A stretch of DNA of 64,000 bases from Corynebacterium durum (lineage in GTDB: Bacteria > Actinomycetota > Actinomycetes > Mycobacteriales > Mycobacteriaceae): the NCBI RefSeq assembly GCF_030408675.1, contig NZ_CP047200.1, forward strand, positions 1,116,001-1,180,000, read 5' to 3'. A program made the position numbers and the translations under genes. Below the pieces are notes generated by a model. The model did not search any database and was not told the DNA's origin. It saw nothing but the letters and a program-made list of their open reading frames with translations. This document shows, one piece after another, positions 1 to 8,628 of the stretch (the first letter of the stretch is position 1; every line of letters starts with the position of its first letter).

Positions 1-174
1 CCCGCCATTTGCGCCGCATTCGGTCCTGATGGGCACGCCACGGCGCTGCAGCTCCTGCAAGTCCCGAAGAATGGTGCGACGCGACACCTGCAGGCGGTCC
101 GCGAGTATCGATGCCGTGACCTGTGCATTTCCACGCAGCATGCGGACGATTTCAGCTAAACGGTGCTCCTTCAC
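1..174 (-). CDS. YafY/DeoR-type HTH transcriptional regulator, N-terminal part (runs off the window)
   Basis: Reading leftward from a GTG at 174, the first 58 residues form a winged helix-turn-helix of the HTH_11 (YafY) kind: HRLAEIVRMLR, then the recognition-helix region SRRTILRDLQEL, then RRGVPI, the usual lead-in to the beta wing. An AGGAG ribosome site lies just upstream of the GTG, which decides the start. YafY-type proteins usually carry a C-terminal WYL ligand-binding domain; that part lies outside the window, so the effector cannot be judged. The gene is divergent from the DinB-superfamily gene at 270, a pairing common in actinobacteria, so it probably regulates that neighbour (inference). 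Confidence 0.8.
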   Translation of the reverse strand, partial: MKEHRLAEIVRMLRGNAQVTASILADRLQVSRRTILRDLQELQRRGVPIRTECGANGG

Positions 175-269
175 ATCCCCATCTCCTCATATAACTGTGA
201 CAGGTCCTGACACCGTTGACGCATAGCCTTCAGGGTACGTGCAATCAACCACGAAGGAGAAGAGAAGAT

Positions 270-821
270 ATGCGCGACCTACGGCAAGAACTTTTCGGTG
301 CCCAGGACTGGGTGGCTGAGCTGATCAGCAACACAAAGCCCGAGCAGTACTCCCTGCCCACACCCTGCTCTGAGTTCACTGTGAAAGATCTGTTGGACCA
401 CTACATGTGTGTCTGCGACAAGATTGAAAGCTTCCCTGTGGATAGAACCCCCGCCGAGACGCGGACAGTGGATGACTACCTTCAAGAATGGAACGCCTCG
501 TCACAACGCGCCCGCGCCGTGTGGACTGACGAAGCCATGCACAGGGACTACACCATGTCCTGGGGTGCAGTGCACAGTGGTCCTGAGACCGTTGGCCTAT
601 ACCTGTTCGAAATGGTCTGTCACGGCTACGACCTTGCCTACGCTACGGGCCAGCCCCTCGAAGGCCCAGAGGCTGTGGCGCAAGCCGCACTCGAAGCAGC
701 CATCGAAATCGTCTCAAACTATCCCCGTGAGGAGACACCTTATGACCCAGAAACTCGTGCCCCCGAAAATGCGGGTCCCACTGTTGCATTAGCTGCATTT
801 CTGGGAAGAGACGTTTCTTAA
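270..821 (+). CDS. TIGR03086 / maleylpyruvate-isomerase N-terminal-like (DinB superfamily) metal-binding protein
   Basis: The 183-residue protein matches the TIGR03086 pattern of the mycothiol-dependent DinB-like superfamily: an early helix with a conserved His (DLLDHYMCV), a central WGAVHSGPETVGLYLFEMVCHGYDLA block with the second His, and a C-terminal ending in FLGRD. Family members are four-helix bundles that bind a divalent metal and often use mycothiol; a reaction cannot be assigned here. AAGGAG ends a few bases before the ATG at 270 and decides the start over an upstream in-frame ATG at 216. It is divergently transcribed from the YafY-type regulator at 1-174, which probably controls it. 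Confidence 0.75.
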   Translation: MRDLRQELFGAQDWVAELISNTKPEQYSLPTPCSEFTVKDLLDHYMCVCDKIESFPVDRTPAETRTVDDYLQEWNASSQRARAVWTDEAMHRDYTMSWGAVHSGPETVGLYLFEMVCHGYDLAYATGQPLEGPEAVAQAALEAAIEIVSNYPREETPYDPETRAPENAGPTVALAAFLGRDVS

Positions 822-848
822 CCTACAAATGCTGCTAACGTAGTGAAT

Positions 849-1388
849 ATGCTAAGCGTATTGCTGTTGGATAGCGTTGACTGGTCTCGGCAAATCCATA
901 TGTATGGAAAGGCAACGGACACGCCAACGCATCTGCGGGCGCTTTTAGGAAACGACACCGAAGCAATACACAAAGCACTACAGCACCTCGATAGCGCACC
1001 GCTGCATCAAGGAACCGTCGCGCCTGCGGCGGTGACCTGCGCACAGTTCATTGTCACCGCGCTCAATGAAAAGGCGATATCACAGCAATGTGCTATCAAT
1101 GGGGTGCTGGAATGGTTGGGGGAGCTGGGATCATCTATAGACTATGACGTCCCTGAAGAAAAGCCACGGGTGGATAACACGCTGCTTGAAGAACTTTTTC
1201 AGATGAACGATGACGAGATGGAAGAGTTTTTCGACTTTCTTGACGATAACGGCATGGAACTCATGGACAGCCTTTATGTTCAATCTCTTCAAGAACTTCA
1301 TGCCTACGCGCCCAATGTCGTGGATACTTTGACCCGATTTGGTGCCACTCAGGAGGCGCGCGCCGGATGGGAAAAATACGCGCATTAA
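849..1388 (+). CDS. conserved hypothetical, acidic helical protein
   Basis: A 179-residue protein that I do not recognise. It is predicted mostly helical, with an acidic stretch around residues 100-130 (NDDEMEEFFDFLDDNGMEL) and no signal peptide or membrane segment; HEAT-like helical pairs are possible but not demonstrated. The start is placed at ATG 849 because a TAACGT box lies exactly seven bases upstream (836-841), the geometry of a leaderless promoter; no ribosome site is visible. A GTG at 843 would add two residues. It sits alone between the DinB-family gene and the cobalamin riboswitch. Reading frame and codon choice look genuine; function unknown. Confidence 0.55.
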   Translation: MLSVLLLDSVDWSRQIHMYGKATDTPTHLRALLGNDTEAIHKALQHLDSAPLHQGTVAPAAVTCAQFIVTALNEKAISQQCAINGVLEWLGELGSSIDYDVPEEKPRVDNTLLEELFQMNDDEMEEFFDFLDDNGMELMDSLYVQSLQELHAYAPNVVDTLTRFGATQEARAGWEKYAH

Positions 1389-1419
1389 CGGTCAGCAGTC
1401 GCAGTTGTGGCGTGGTAGG

Positions 1420-1640
1420 TATTTTACCTGTTGCTGTCTGCTAGGTTACACTCTAGCTAATAGGACAGTGAGTCGGCCAAGGGAATCTGGTGTGAATCCA
1501 GAACTGGCGCGCAGCGGTCAGGAGAGTACCGCCCGCAGGTAGAGATTAAGACCACTGGCGTGGATCGCGCTGGGAAGGTTTCTGTGGGATGGAATGATCC
1601 TCCGAGTCCGAAAACCTGTCGACTCAGCGGTTATCCTCCC
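1420..1640 (+). promoter_or_regulatory. cobalamin (B12) riboswitch upstream of btuC
   Basis: The leader of the ABC operon holds the conserved parts of the cobalamin aptamer in order: AGGGAATCTGGTGTGAATCC (J2/3-P4 region, about 1480-1499), ACTGGCGCGCAGCGGT, and the B12 box AGTCCGAAAACCTGTC at 1605-1620. A GC-rich hairpin (CCCGC...GCGGG, about 1638-1665) follows before the btuC start at 1683 and may be the expression platform. Known riboswitches of this class switch downstream genes off when adenosylcobalamin is bound, which fits a transport operon. Outer limits are approximate. Confidence 0.9.
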
Positions 1641-1682
1641 GCGCTTCGCGTCCAAGCAGCGGGACTGGCAAGAAGTGCGTAC

Positions 1683-2720
1683 ATGGTAAAGAAGTTAGCT
1701 GCGCCCACATTGTGTGTGGTGCTGATGGCGCTGACAGCTGTGAGCTTTGTGGCGTCACTTACCTTCGGCTCGGTGGACTACAACAATGCTCAAGTGTGGG
1801 AGGTCGTTCAGGCTCACCTTCAAAGTGGCAAGGGGCCTAACCAGGCCGTGGATTCGATTGTGTGGGAGCTGCGTGCCCCGCGTGGTGTGTTGGCGTTGAT
1901 TGTCGGTGCGGGCCTGTCGCTGGCGGGCGTCGCTATGCAAACCCTGGTACGGAACCCGCTGGCTGATCCGTATTTGCTAGGGGTGTCGTCCGGTGCGAGC
2001 GTGGGAGCCACCGCCGTCTTGACGTTTGGCCTTTTCAGCAGCCTTGGATTGTATGCCCTTTCGGGTGGTGCGCTTATCGGCGCGCTGGTCGCCACTGCCA
2101 CCGTATACGCCATCACCATGGCGCAGGGTGGGCTGACCCCGTTGCGCCTGATCCTGTCGGGTGTGGTGCTGTCCTCGGCGTTTTCGGCGATGGCGAGTTT
2201 TTTGGTGTTCAAAGGTCCAGATGCGCGTGCGGCCCAGGGCGTGATGTTTTGGATGCTGGGTTCCGTGGCTGGCGGGCAGTGGAATAAGCTGCTGCTCCCA
2301 GCCGTCGTGGTAGCCATTGCTCTTGTAGTTCTTGTTGCGCTGAGTCGCCCGATGGATGCGCTGGCTGCGGGGCCGGATACTGCCGCTGCGCTGGGTGTTC
2401 GCGTGGGGTTGCTACGGCAGGTGCTGTTTTTCATTCAGGCGCTGCTGGTGGGGGCGATGGTGGCCATTGCGGGTGGTATTGGTTTTGTGGGCTTGGTGAT
2501 TCCGCATCTTGCGCGAATGATGGTGGGGTCACTACACCTGCGACTACTGCCGATCGCCGCTGTGCTCGGCGCATTGTTTGTGCTGTGGGTGGACGTGATC
2601 GCGCGTATTTCGGCACCGCCGCAAGAAATTCCACTGGGTGTGGTCACAGGTGTGCTGGGTGCGCCGCTGTTTCTGCTGCTCATGGGGCGTAACCGCTACC
2701 GGTTTGGGGGTCAGAATTAA
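1683..2720 (+). CDS. btuC: FecCD-family ABC permease, probable cobalamin/corrinoid importer subunit BtuC
   Basis: The 345-residue protein is the membrane subunit of a type II ABC importer. It shows the family landmarks RAPRGVLALIVGAGLSLAGV, QTLVRNPLADPYLLGVSSGA, the coupling-helix region GGIGFVGLVIPHLARM, and the C-terminal EIPLGVVTGVLGAPLFLLLM, with about ten membrane segments. FecCD permeases carry iron-siderophores, haem or B12; the cobalamin riboswitch directly upstream makes corrinoid the most likely cargo. ATG 1683 follows the riboswitch; an upstream in-frame start would lie inside the aptamer and is unlikely. The stop overlaps the next ATG by one base (TAATG), so btuC and btuD are translationally coupled. 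Confidence 0.88.
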   Translation: MVKKLAAPTLCVVLMALTAVSFVASLTFGSVDYNNAQVWEVVQAHLQSGKGPNQAVDSIVWELRAPRGVLALIVGAGLSLAGVAMQTLVRNPLADPYLLGVSSGASVGATAVLTFGLFSSLGLYALSGGALIGALVATATVYAITMAQGGLTPLRLILSGVVLSSAFSAMASFLVFKGPDARAAQGVMFWMLGSVAGGQWNKLLLPAVVVAIALVVLVALSRPMDALAAGPDTAAALGVRVGLLRQVLFFIQALLVGAMVAIAGGIGFVGLVIPHLARMMVGSLHLRLLPIAAVLGALFVLWVDVIARISAPPQEIPLGVVTGVLGAPLFLLLMGRNRYRFGGQN

Positions 2721-3481
2721 TGTTTGTTGTTGATTCCGTAGCTGCGGGCATCGGCAAAAAGACGCTGCTCCGTGGAGTTTCCTTCACCGTCAAGCGCGGC
2801 ACCATGACCGCCATCGTGGGTATCAACGGCGTGGGAAAATCAACTCTCCTGCGCGCCCTCGGGGGCATCGCGAAACCCCATGCTGGCCAGGTGCTTATCG
2901 ACGCCGCGAATGTCCACACCATCAAGCCACGGCACCGCGCCACCCTGATGACGCTGGTGGGGCAGGAGGAAAGCCCGCCCGGCGACCTCACCGTCGCGGA
3001 AATGGTGGCGTTAGGGCGCCTGCCCTACCTGAAATCCTGGCAGCTGGGCAGCTCGAAGGAAAAGGACATTATTGCCCGTTCACTAGCTACCGTGGGTATT
3101 TCCGGCCTCGCCGACCGTCCATGCGACCAGCTCTCTGGTGGTCAGCGCCGCCGCGCATTGCTAGCCCGTGGCTTTGCCCAGGAAACAGACCTGGTGCTTC
3201 TGGATGAACCAACCAACCATTTGGATGTGCATCACCAGTTGCACCTATTGGGTGTGCTGCGGGATTCGGGCCGCACCATCATTGCCACCATTCATGACCT
3301 TGACCTGGCCATGTCCTATTTCGACCAGGTTGTTGTGCTGCACCAGGGCGGCATGTTGTGTGCCGGACATCCACAGGACGTGTTGATACCCGACAACCTG
3401 CGGAAAGTGTTTGATGTTCAGGCGCTTATCGCGCAACTTCCAGAGGCAACCAACCCCCACCTCATCATTGATTCACTGTAA
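2720..3481 (+). CDS. btuD: ABC transporter ATPase, probable BtuD
   Basis: A 253-residue cytoplasmic ATP-binding subunit. Walker A is GINGVGKST (residues 34-42), the signature is LSGGQ (138-142), Walker B is VLLDEP (159-164), and the switch histidine is in TIHDLDLA (about 192). This is the FepC/BtuD class that partners FecCD permeases. It begins at the last base of btuC and ends 18 bases before the first lipoprotein gene, so it belongs to the riboswitch-controlled operon. Substrate assignment rests on the riboswitch, not on the protein itself. Confidence 0.88.
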   Translation: MFVVDSVAAGIGKKTLLRGVSFTVKRGTMTAIVGINGVGKSTLLRALGGIAKPHAGQVLIDAANVHTIKPRHRATLMTLVGQEESPPGDLTVAEMVALGRLPYLKSWQLGSSKEKDIIARSLATVGISGLADRPCDQLSGGQRRRALLARGFAQETDLVLLDEPTNHLDVHHQLHLLGVLRDSGRTIIATIHDLDLAMSYFDQVVVLHQGGMLCAGHPQDVLIPDNLRKVFDVQALIAQLPEATNPHLIIDSL

Positions 3482-3499
3482 GTGACAAGGAGACCAGCC

Positions 3500-4558
3500 A
3501 TGAAAAAGTACATTGCGATACTCTGTGGTATCGGTATTCTCGCCGCAGGCTGCGGTACCACAGGAAACAACGAGGCATCGACAAGCGCGAACGGGGGAGT
3601 GACCCTAAAGAACTGCGGTGAAGAGGTGACCTACCAGCATCATGACAAGCTGTGGGTGCACGACGGAAGCATCATTTCCATTGCCCTCGGTGCTGGCGCA
3701 GGCGACAAGATTAACTGGGTCAGCTCGATGCAAAAAGACAAAGATATTCTCCGTGCGAAATATGGCGATATAGTCGATCGCCTCGACGAGGCGGCAGAGA
3801 AAACCCCGTCGCTGGAAGAAGTGGTGAGCAAAAAGCCGGACATTATGGTCGCGGGTTGGAATTACGGGTTCTCCGAATCCAATGACCTAAACCCAGAAAG
3901 GCTGAAATCCCAGGGGATTGACAGCTACATACTTACAGAATCCTGCCGCCAAGGGTCGACTGGTAAGCGTGGTGTGGTCGAACCCTGGCAAGCTGTGCGC
4001 GATGACGTGGGTAATCTCGGCAAAATTGCTGGTAGTGAGGCTACAGCAACTCAGGTTATTGACGATATGGATACCCGTCTTGACAACCTGAAGGCAGCCC
4101 CGCAGGCAGAGAAGAAACCCACCGTTTTCGTGTTTGATTCTGTGAAAGACGGCGGGATTTTTACCTCCGGCAAGTTCGGTGGGCCACAGGCCATCATCGA
4201 AGCCGCAGGTGGGAACAATGCTACCGCTGACATTGACGATACGTGGACGAATGTCGGTTGGGAGAAAATCGCTTCTTCCACGCCAGATGTGTTTGTGATG
4301 GTGGATTATCCAAACCAAAGCTTTGAGGACAAGGTGGAGGCATTGAGGAGCAATCCCGTCACTAAGGACTTGCCCGCAGTGAAAGAAAACCGTTTTATCA
4401 ACCTGCCATACGCCATGTGGTGCTCTGGACCTTTGAACATTGATGCCGCCGAGCACGTGCGAAAAGGCATGGAGAAATTCAACGTTGTTCCGCAGACTGA
4501 CATCCAACCCCAGTTGACCCTTCCAGCTTCTGTTCCAGGCCAGGAATACGTTCAATAA
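3500..4558 (+). CDS. btuF: BtuF-like substrate-binding lipoprotein, copy 1
   Basis: A 352-residue lipoprotein: the signal peptide ends in the lipobox LAAGC, followed by a Ser/Thr/Asn-rich linker and a TroA-like periplasmic-binding fold (SLEEVVSKKPDIMVAGW; ESCRQGS; FTSGKFGGPQAIIEAAGG; RFINLPYAMWCSGPL). It would capture the cargo outside the membrane for BtuCD. ATG 3500 is preceded by AAGGAG (3486-3491), which selects it over the GTG at 3482. The next gene encodes a close paralogue with an almost identical signal region. The ligand could be cobalamin, cobinamide or another corrinoid; the riboswitch is the main evidence. Confidence 0.82.
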   Translation: MKKYIAILCGIGILAAGCGTTGNNEASTSANGGVTLKNCGEEVTYQHHDKLWVHDGSIISIALGAGAGDKINWVSSMQKDKDILRAKYGDIVDRLDEAAEKTPSLEEVVSKKPDIMVAGWNYGFSESNDLNPERLKSQGIDSYILTESCRQGSTGKRGVVEPWQAVRDDVGNLGKIAGSEATATQVIDDMDTRLDNLKAAPQAEKKPTVFVFDSVKDGGIFTSGKFGGPQAIIEAAGGNNATADIDDTWTNVGWEKIASSTPDVFVMVDYPNQSFEDKVEALRSNPVTKDLPAVKENRFINLPYAMWCSGPLNIDAAEHVRKGMEKFNVVPQTDIQPQLTLPASVPGQEYVQ

Positions 4559-4574
4559 AGGAGACGAACCAGCC

Positions 4575-5633
4575 ATGAAAAAGTACCTTGCAGTCCTTTG
4601 TGGCGTTGGCATTCTCGCCGCAGGCTGCGGCACCACAGGAAACAACGAGGCGTCGACAAGCGCAAACGGGGGAGTGACCCTGACAAACTGTGGTGAGGAG
4701 GTAACCTACAGCAAGACGGATTCGTTGTTTGTCAACGACGGCAATATCATCGCGACAGTGCTGTCTGCGGGTGGGAAAGACAAGATCAAAAATGTCAGCT
4801 CCCTGCAGCGTGACGTGGATATTCTGAAAGCCAAGTACGGTGCCGAGACAATCGACGGCCTAGACGCGGTGTCCAAAGAATACCCCTCGCTGGAAGAAGT
4901 GGTGAGCAAACAGCCGAACGTGTACGTCGCGGGCTGGGGCTATGGTCTGTCCGAATCGAAGAACATGACGCCGGAGACGCTGAAAGAGCAGGGGATTGGC
5001 ACGTATGCCATCACCGAATCGTGCAAGCAGCAGGGCACCGATAAGCGCGGTACCATCGATCCGTGGACGGCAGTGAGCGAGGACCTGAAGAACATCGGCA
5101 CCCTCGCTGGTGACGCTGACACCGCGCGCGAGGTTGTGGCTGATCAGGACGCACGCCTGACGACGCTGCGCTCCGCCGAACAACCAGAGAAAAAGCCCAC
5201 CGCGTTTGTCTTCGACTCGGCCACTGACACCATTTTCACCTCCGGGAAGTTCGGGGCACCGCAGGCAATTATCGACGCCGCGGGTGCCCGCAACGCCAAC
5301 GAAGACGTCGACGACACCTGGACCCAGGTGGGTTGGGAAAAGATCAGCGCTTCCGCGCCGGACGTGTTTGTGTTTGTTGACTATCCTGGCCAGGATTTTC
5401 AGCAGAAAGTAGACATTCTGAAGAGCAACCCCGCCACCAAGGATCTTCCCGCAGTGCAGGAAAATCGCTTTATCAACCTGCCATATGCCATGTGGTGTTC
5501 TGGACCTTTGAACATTGATGCCGCCGAGCACGTGCGTAAGGGAATGGAGAAGTTCAATCTTGTTCCCGCTTCAGACATTACGCCGAGCTTGACGCTGCCG
5601 GACAGTGTTGCTGGTCAAGAGTATTTCCACTGA
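4575..5633 (+). CDS. btuF: BtuF-like substrate-binding lipoprotein, copy 2 (tandem paralogue)
   Basis: This 352-residue lipoprotein is a tandem duplicate of the preceding gene. The first ~37 residues (signal peptide, LAAGC lipobox, linker) and the last ~45 (RFINLPYAMWCSGPL, then the AAEHVRKGMEKFN block) are nearly identical to copy 1, while the middle has diverged clearly. AAAGGAG precedes the ATG. It closes the operon; a hairpin follows at 5644-5687. Two binding proteins for one BtuCD could widen the ligand range, for example different corrinoids; that is inference. Both copies look intact. Confidence 0.82.
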   Translation: MKKYLAVLCGVGILAAGCGTTGNNEASTSANGGVTLTNCGEEVTYSKTDSLFVNDGNIIATVLSAGGKDKIKNVSSLQRDVDILKAKYGAETIDGLDAVSKEYPSLEEVVSKQPNVYVAGWGYGLSESKNMTPETLKEQGIGTYAITESCKQQGTDKRGTIDPWTAVSEDLKNIGTLAGDADTAREVVADQDARLTTLRSAEQPEKKPTAFVFDSATDTIFTSGKFGAPQAIIDAAGARNANEDVDDTWTQVGWEKISASAPDVFVFVDYPGQDFQQKVDILKSNPATKDLPAVQENRFINLPYAMWCSGPLNIDAAEHVRKGMEKFNLVPASDITPSLTLPDSVAGQEYFH

Positions 5634-5643
5634 TAAATGGGGG

Positions 5644-5687
5644 AGAGGGACTAGCCAAGCATCAGAGGATGCAGAGTTAGCCCCTCT
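5644..5687 (+). terminator. probable terminator of the btu operon
   Basis: Ten bases after the second btuF-like stop, AGAGGG..CTA pairs with TAG.CCCTCT, with an inner GCATC/GATGC stem, followed by TTATCCTTTATT. The rest of the 278-base gap to 5912 contains one further imperfect palindrome (GTGGACACATGTCCAC, about 5754) that may be an operator for the MFS gene. Confidence 0.55.
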
Positions 5688-5911
5688 TATCCTTTATTGT
5701 GGGAAGATATGCATTCGCAGTTGACACTGTGTGATAGGGGTGGCTTGTGGGGGTGGACACATGTCCACGACCAGGTCGCTTCCATCACAATGAATGGATT
5801 TTTATCCGATTTTTGTTGACGAAATAATTTTGCGAATGGAAATAATGTAACTGGTAGCAGACAATATGACACCTGCCCATTAAGGAACGATAAAACACAT
5901 GAGGACTGCGC

Positions 5912-7237
5912 ATGAAAGCAACGGACGCTGAACCGCCAATGATGCCGGATCGGCAAGCTAGTGAGACGACGGGAACCGCTGGCTCAGCCAAACGATCAAG
6001 CGTGGCGTGGCTGTACCTAACATCCGCAGGCTTATCGCTGTTGGGCAATGGGGTCGCTACTGTTGTATGGCCGTGGCTGGTTTTGGAACGTACAGGAAAC
6101 CCCGCCGCCGCTGGCTTGGTAGCCACGGCCATTGCTATTCCATCGCTGTTGTTTGCGATCTTGGGTGGACAGCTGATTGATACAGTTGGCCGCAAACCCA
6201 TGAGTATTATCTCCGACATTGTCAGTGGGCTTTCCGTTATCGCCGTCATTGCGGTAGACGCATGGCTGGGGTTGAACCTCACCTGGTTCATCGTCATCGG
6301 CATTCTCGGTGCGGTGGGTGATATCCCAGGAATGGCAGCTCGTGCTGCGCTCGGTGGCGATGTCTCCTACACCTCCGGCAAGTCCATGGATTTTATTTCC
6401 GGCGTTGTGCAGTCTCTCGGTGGATTGGCGTTTCTTGTTGGCCCAGCGGCTGCGGGCATGCTCATGGCCACGCTGCCGATCCAAGAAGTTCTGTGGATCA
6501 CCGCCATCTGCTCGTTGCTCGCTGCGGCGTTTACGGCACTCTTGCGGCTGCAGGTTAACCCCGACCAGGAAATCGAAGAGAACATCAAAGGTTGGCGCAG
6601 CTGGGGCAGGGCCTGGATGGTTGTGCTCCAGTCTCCTGTTGTTCAGCTTCTTGCATTTGTGGCCTTGGTGTCATCTACTCTCATTGCGCCCTACTTGATG
6701 CTTATCCTGCCTACGCACTTCCAAAATAGCCACAACCCGTCCATGCTCGGTTTTGCGTTGTCTGCATATGCGGTCGGCATGATCGCAGGCGGCGGCGTGA
6801 TTGCGGCTGTTGGTTCCAACAAGCGGCGGCTCATCTGGGTGACCAGCATGGTGTTCTTCACCATTGGATTTGCGTGCATCGCGATGATGGCCCACTCCTG
6901 GATTCTGCTTGCCGGTATGTTCGTGGCCGGTATTGGTGGCGGCATCAGTACCCCGTTGCAAATGGTGTTGATTACTGAACAAATCCCAGAAAACCTACGC
7001 GGTCGGGCGTTCTCCGTGTTCAATGCCATTGGACAGTTTGCCGCCCCCATCGGCCTTAGTGTGGCCACAGTGTCTCTGACCCGTGTGTCCATTTATACGG
7101 TGGCCATTGCGGTGGCCGTCATCTGGACCGCTGCGGCAGTGTATTCCTCTCTTCGTGGCATCATGATCCTTCCCGATGCTGCCCAGTATGATAAGGAGAA
7201 TGAGTCAGACGCCTCCGCATCCGCAGCACACAGCTGA
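5912..7237 (+). CDS. MFS transporter, multidrug-efflux type
   Basis: A 441-residue membrane protein of the major facilitator superfamily with about twelve membrane segments. The N-terminal half holds WPWLVLERTGNPAAAG and the loop 2-3 signature GGQLIDTVGRKPMS; the C-terminal half has TEQIPENLRGRAFSVFNAIGQ, typical of the MFS_3/enterobactin-exporter-like group. GAGGA precedes the ATG. The substrate is unknown. Its 3' end overlaps the start of a second MFS gene by 38 bases, so the two are probably co-expressed. There is no iron or siderophore gene nearby to support a siderophore-export role. Confidence 0.8.
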   Translation: MKATDAEPPMMPDRQASETTGTAGSAKRSSVAWLYLTSAGLSLLGNGVATVVWPWLVLERTGNPAAAGLVATAIAIPSLLFAILGGQLIDTVGRKPMSIISDIVSGLSVIAVIAVDAWLGLNLTWFIVIGILGAVGDIPGMAARAALGGDVSYTSGKSMDFISGVVQSLGGLAFLVGPAAAGMLMATLPIQEVLWITAICSLLAAAFTALLRLQVNPDQEIEENIKGWRSWGRAWMVVLQSPVVQLLAFVALVSSTLIAPYLMLILPTHFQNSHNPSMLGFALSAYAVGMIAGGGVIAAVGSNKRRLIWVTSMVFFTIGFACIAMMAHSWILLAGMFVAGIGGGISTPLQMVLITEQIPENLRGRAFSVFNAIGQFAAPIGLSVATVSLTRVSIYTVAIAVAVIWTAAAVYSSLRGIMILPDAAQYDKENESDASASAAHS

Positions 7238-8618
7238 GCTGCCCCTTTCCGACGCATGGCGCGCCCTCAGTGCGTTGTGTGTCGGGTTTTTTATGATCCT
7301 TCTGGATCAAACAATTGTTGCGGTGGCAACACCACACTTCCACAAAGATCTCGATGCCTCCCTGAACGACGTCATCTGGGTCACCTCTGTCTACCTCCTC
7401 ACTTTTGCGGTACCGCTGCTGGTGACCGGGCGGCTGGGGGACCGCTTTGGTCAACGCACCATATACCTCATCGGCATGGTGGTGTTTACCCTCAGCTCGC
7501 TGGCCTGCGGATTAGCCTCCACGATTGAGCTGCTGATCATCGCCCGCGCCCTTCAAGGTTTTGGTGCATCGCTGATCGCACCCCAGACAATGAGCGTGAT
7601 CAACCGCATCTTCCCGCGTGACAAACGCGGCGCTGCCATGGGAATGTGGGGTGCCGTGGCGGGATTCGCTTCCCTGATGGGCCCACTACTTGGCGGTGTC
7701 ATAGTGGCCTACGTGGGGTGGCAGTGGATTTTCTTTATCAACGTGCCCATTGGCGTGGTGTCGCTGGTGCTGGTGGCGCGGTGGGTTCCAGTGCTTCCCA
7801 GGGCGTCGAGAAGCATTGATGCTCTCAGCGTTGTTGCCTCAGTAATCTCCGTGTTCGCTTTTGTGTTCACCCTACAAGAGGGGCCGCACCTGGGGTGGCC
7901 CCTGTGGCTGTGGGGTCTACTTGCTGCCGGTGTTGGTGCGTTCGCCTGGTTCGTGTGGCTACAATACACCGCTGCGCGCCGGGGTACTGAGCCTCTGGTT
8001 CCGTTGGTGATGTTCCGTAACCGCAACTTCGCGCTGGGGTCGTTTTCTATCTCCGCCATGGGTTTTGTGGTGGGTGGAACTATGGTCCCCATCATGCTAT
8101 TTCTGCAGGATGTTCAGGGTATGAACGCTCAACAGGCAGCCTTCATGCTCATTCCTATGGCCGTGATTTCCGGTACACTCGCGCCGTTTGTAGGCAGGCT
8201 TGCGGACCGCATTCATCCCCGTGTCCTCTCCATGATTGGCTTTGGTTTTATGACAGCTGCCGCGCTTGCGTTGGCCGCCATCATGCGCGACGGTGTCGGG
8301 CGGTGGTGGATGCTGTTGCCTGCTGTGCTTCTGGGGTTTGGCAACGGATTTGTGTGGTCCCCAAACTCGGCGACGTCCATGCGTGATCTGCCAATTCAGT
8401 CCTTAGGTGCGGCATCTGGCGTGTACAACACCACACGGCAAATCGGATCGGTGTTGGGTTCAGCGGCGATTGGTGGCGTGATGCAGATGGGAGTGGCGAA
8501 TAGTGGATACGCTAACTCAATGGGTAATTCGATGGTTCTGTGCGTAATCGTTTTAATTTTCGGATTGATAGCTGTATCACGCTTTACCGAACGCACGGAC
8601 ACTGCCGCAGCAGACTAG
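7200..8618 (+). CDS. DHA2-family MFS drug transporter (EmrB/QacA type)
   Basis: The 472-residue protein has the 14-segment DHA2 pattern: [20 protein letters not shown] in the first segment (motif D1), [17 protein letters not shown] in loop 2-3, and motif C in the fifth segment, [16 protein letters not shown]. It is predicted to export drugs or other amphipathic compounds using the proton gradient. ATG 7200 is chosen because AAGGAG lies immediately upstream, although the spacing is only one base; ATGs at 7188 and 7176 are alternatives. It overlaps the upstream MFS gene and ends ten bases before pfkA. Confidence 0.82.
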   Translation: MSQTPPHPQHTAELPLSDAWRALSALCVGFFMILLDQTIVAVATPHFHKDLDASLNDVIWVTSVYLLTFAVPLLVTGRLGDRFGQRTIYLIGMVVFTLSSLACGLASTIELLIIARALQGFGASLIAPQTMSVINRIFPRDKRGAAMGMWGAVAGFASLMGPLLGGVIVAYVGWQWIFFINVPIGVVSLVLVARWVPVLPRASRSIDALSVVASVISVFAFVFTLQEGPHLGWPLWLWGLLAAGVGAFAWFVWLQYTAARRGTEPLVPLVMFRNRNFALGSFSISAMGFVVGGTMVPIMLFLQDVQGMNAQQAAFMLIPMAVISGTLAPFVGRLADRIHPRVLSMIGFGFMTAAALALAAIMRDGVGRWWMLLPAVLLGFGNGFVWSPNSATSMRDLPIQSLGAASGVYNTTRQIGSVLGSAAIGGVMQMGVANSGYANSMGNSMVLCVIVLIFGLIAVSRFTERTDTAAAD

Positions 8619-8628
8619 GATGGGCTGT

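Noticed and set aside
5912..7237. Siderophore-export role for the MFS protein
   Set aside because: Similarity to the enterobactin-exporter group is general, and the adjacent ABC operon is under a cobalamin riboswitch rather than iron control.
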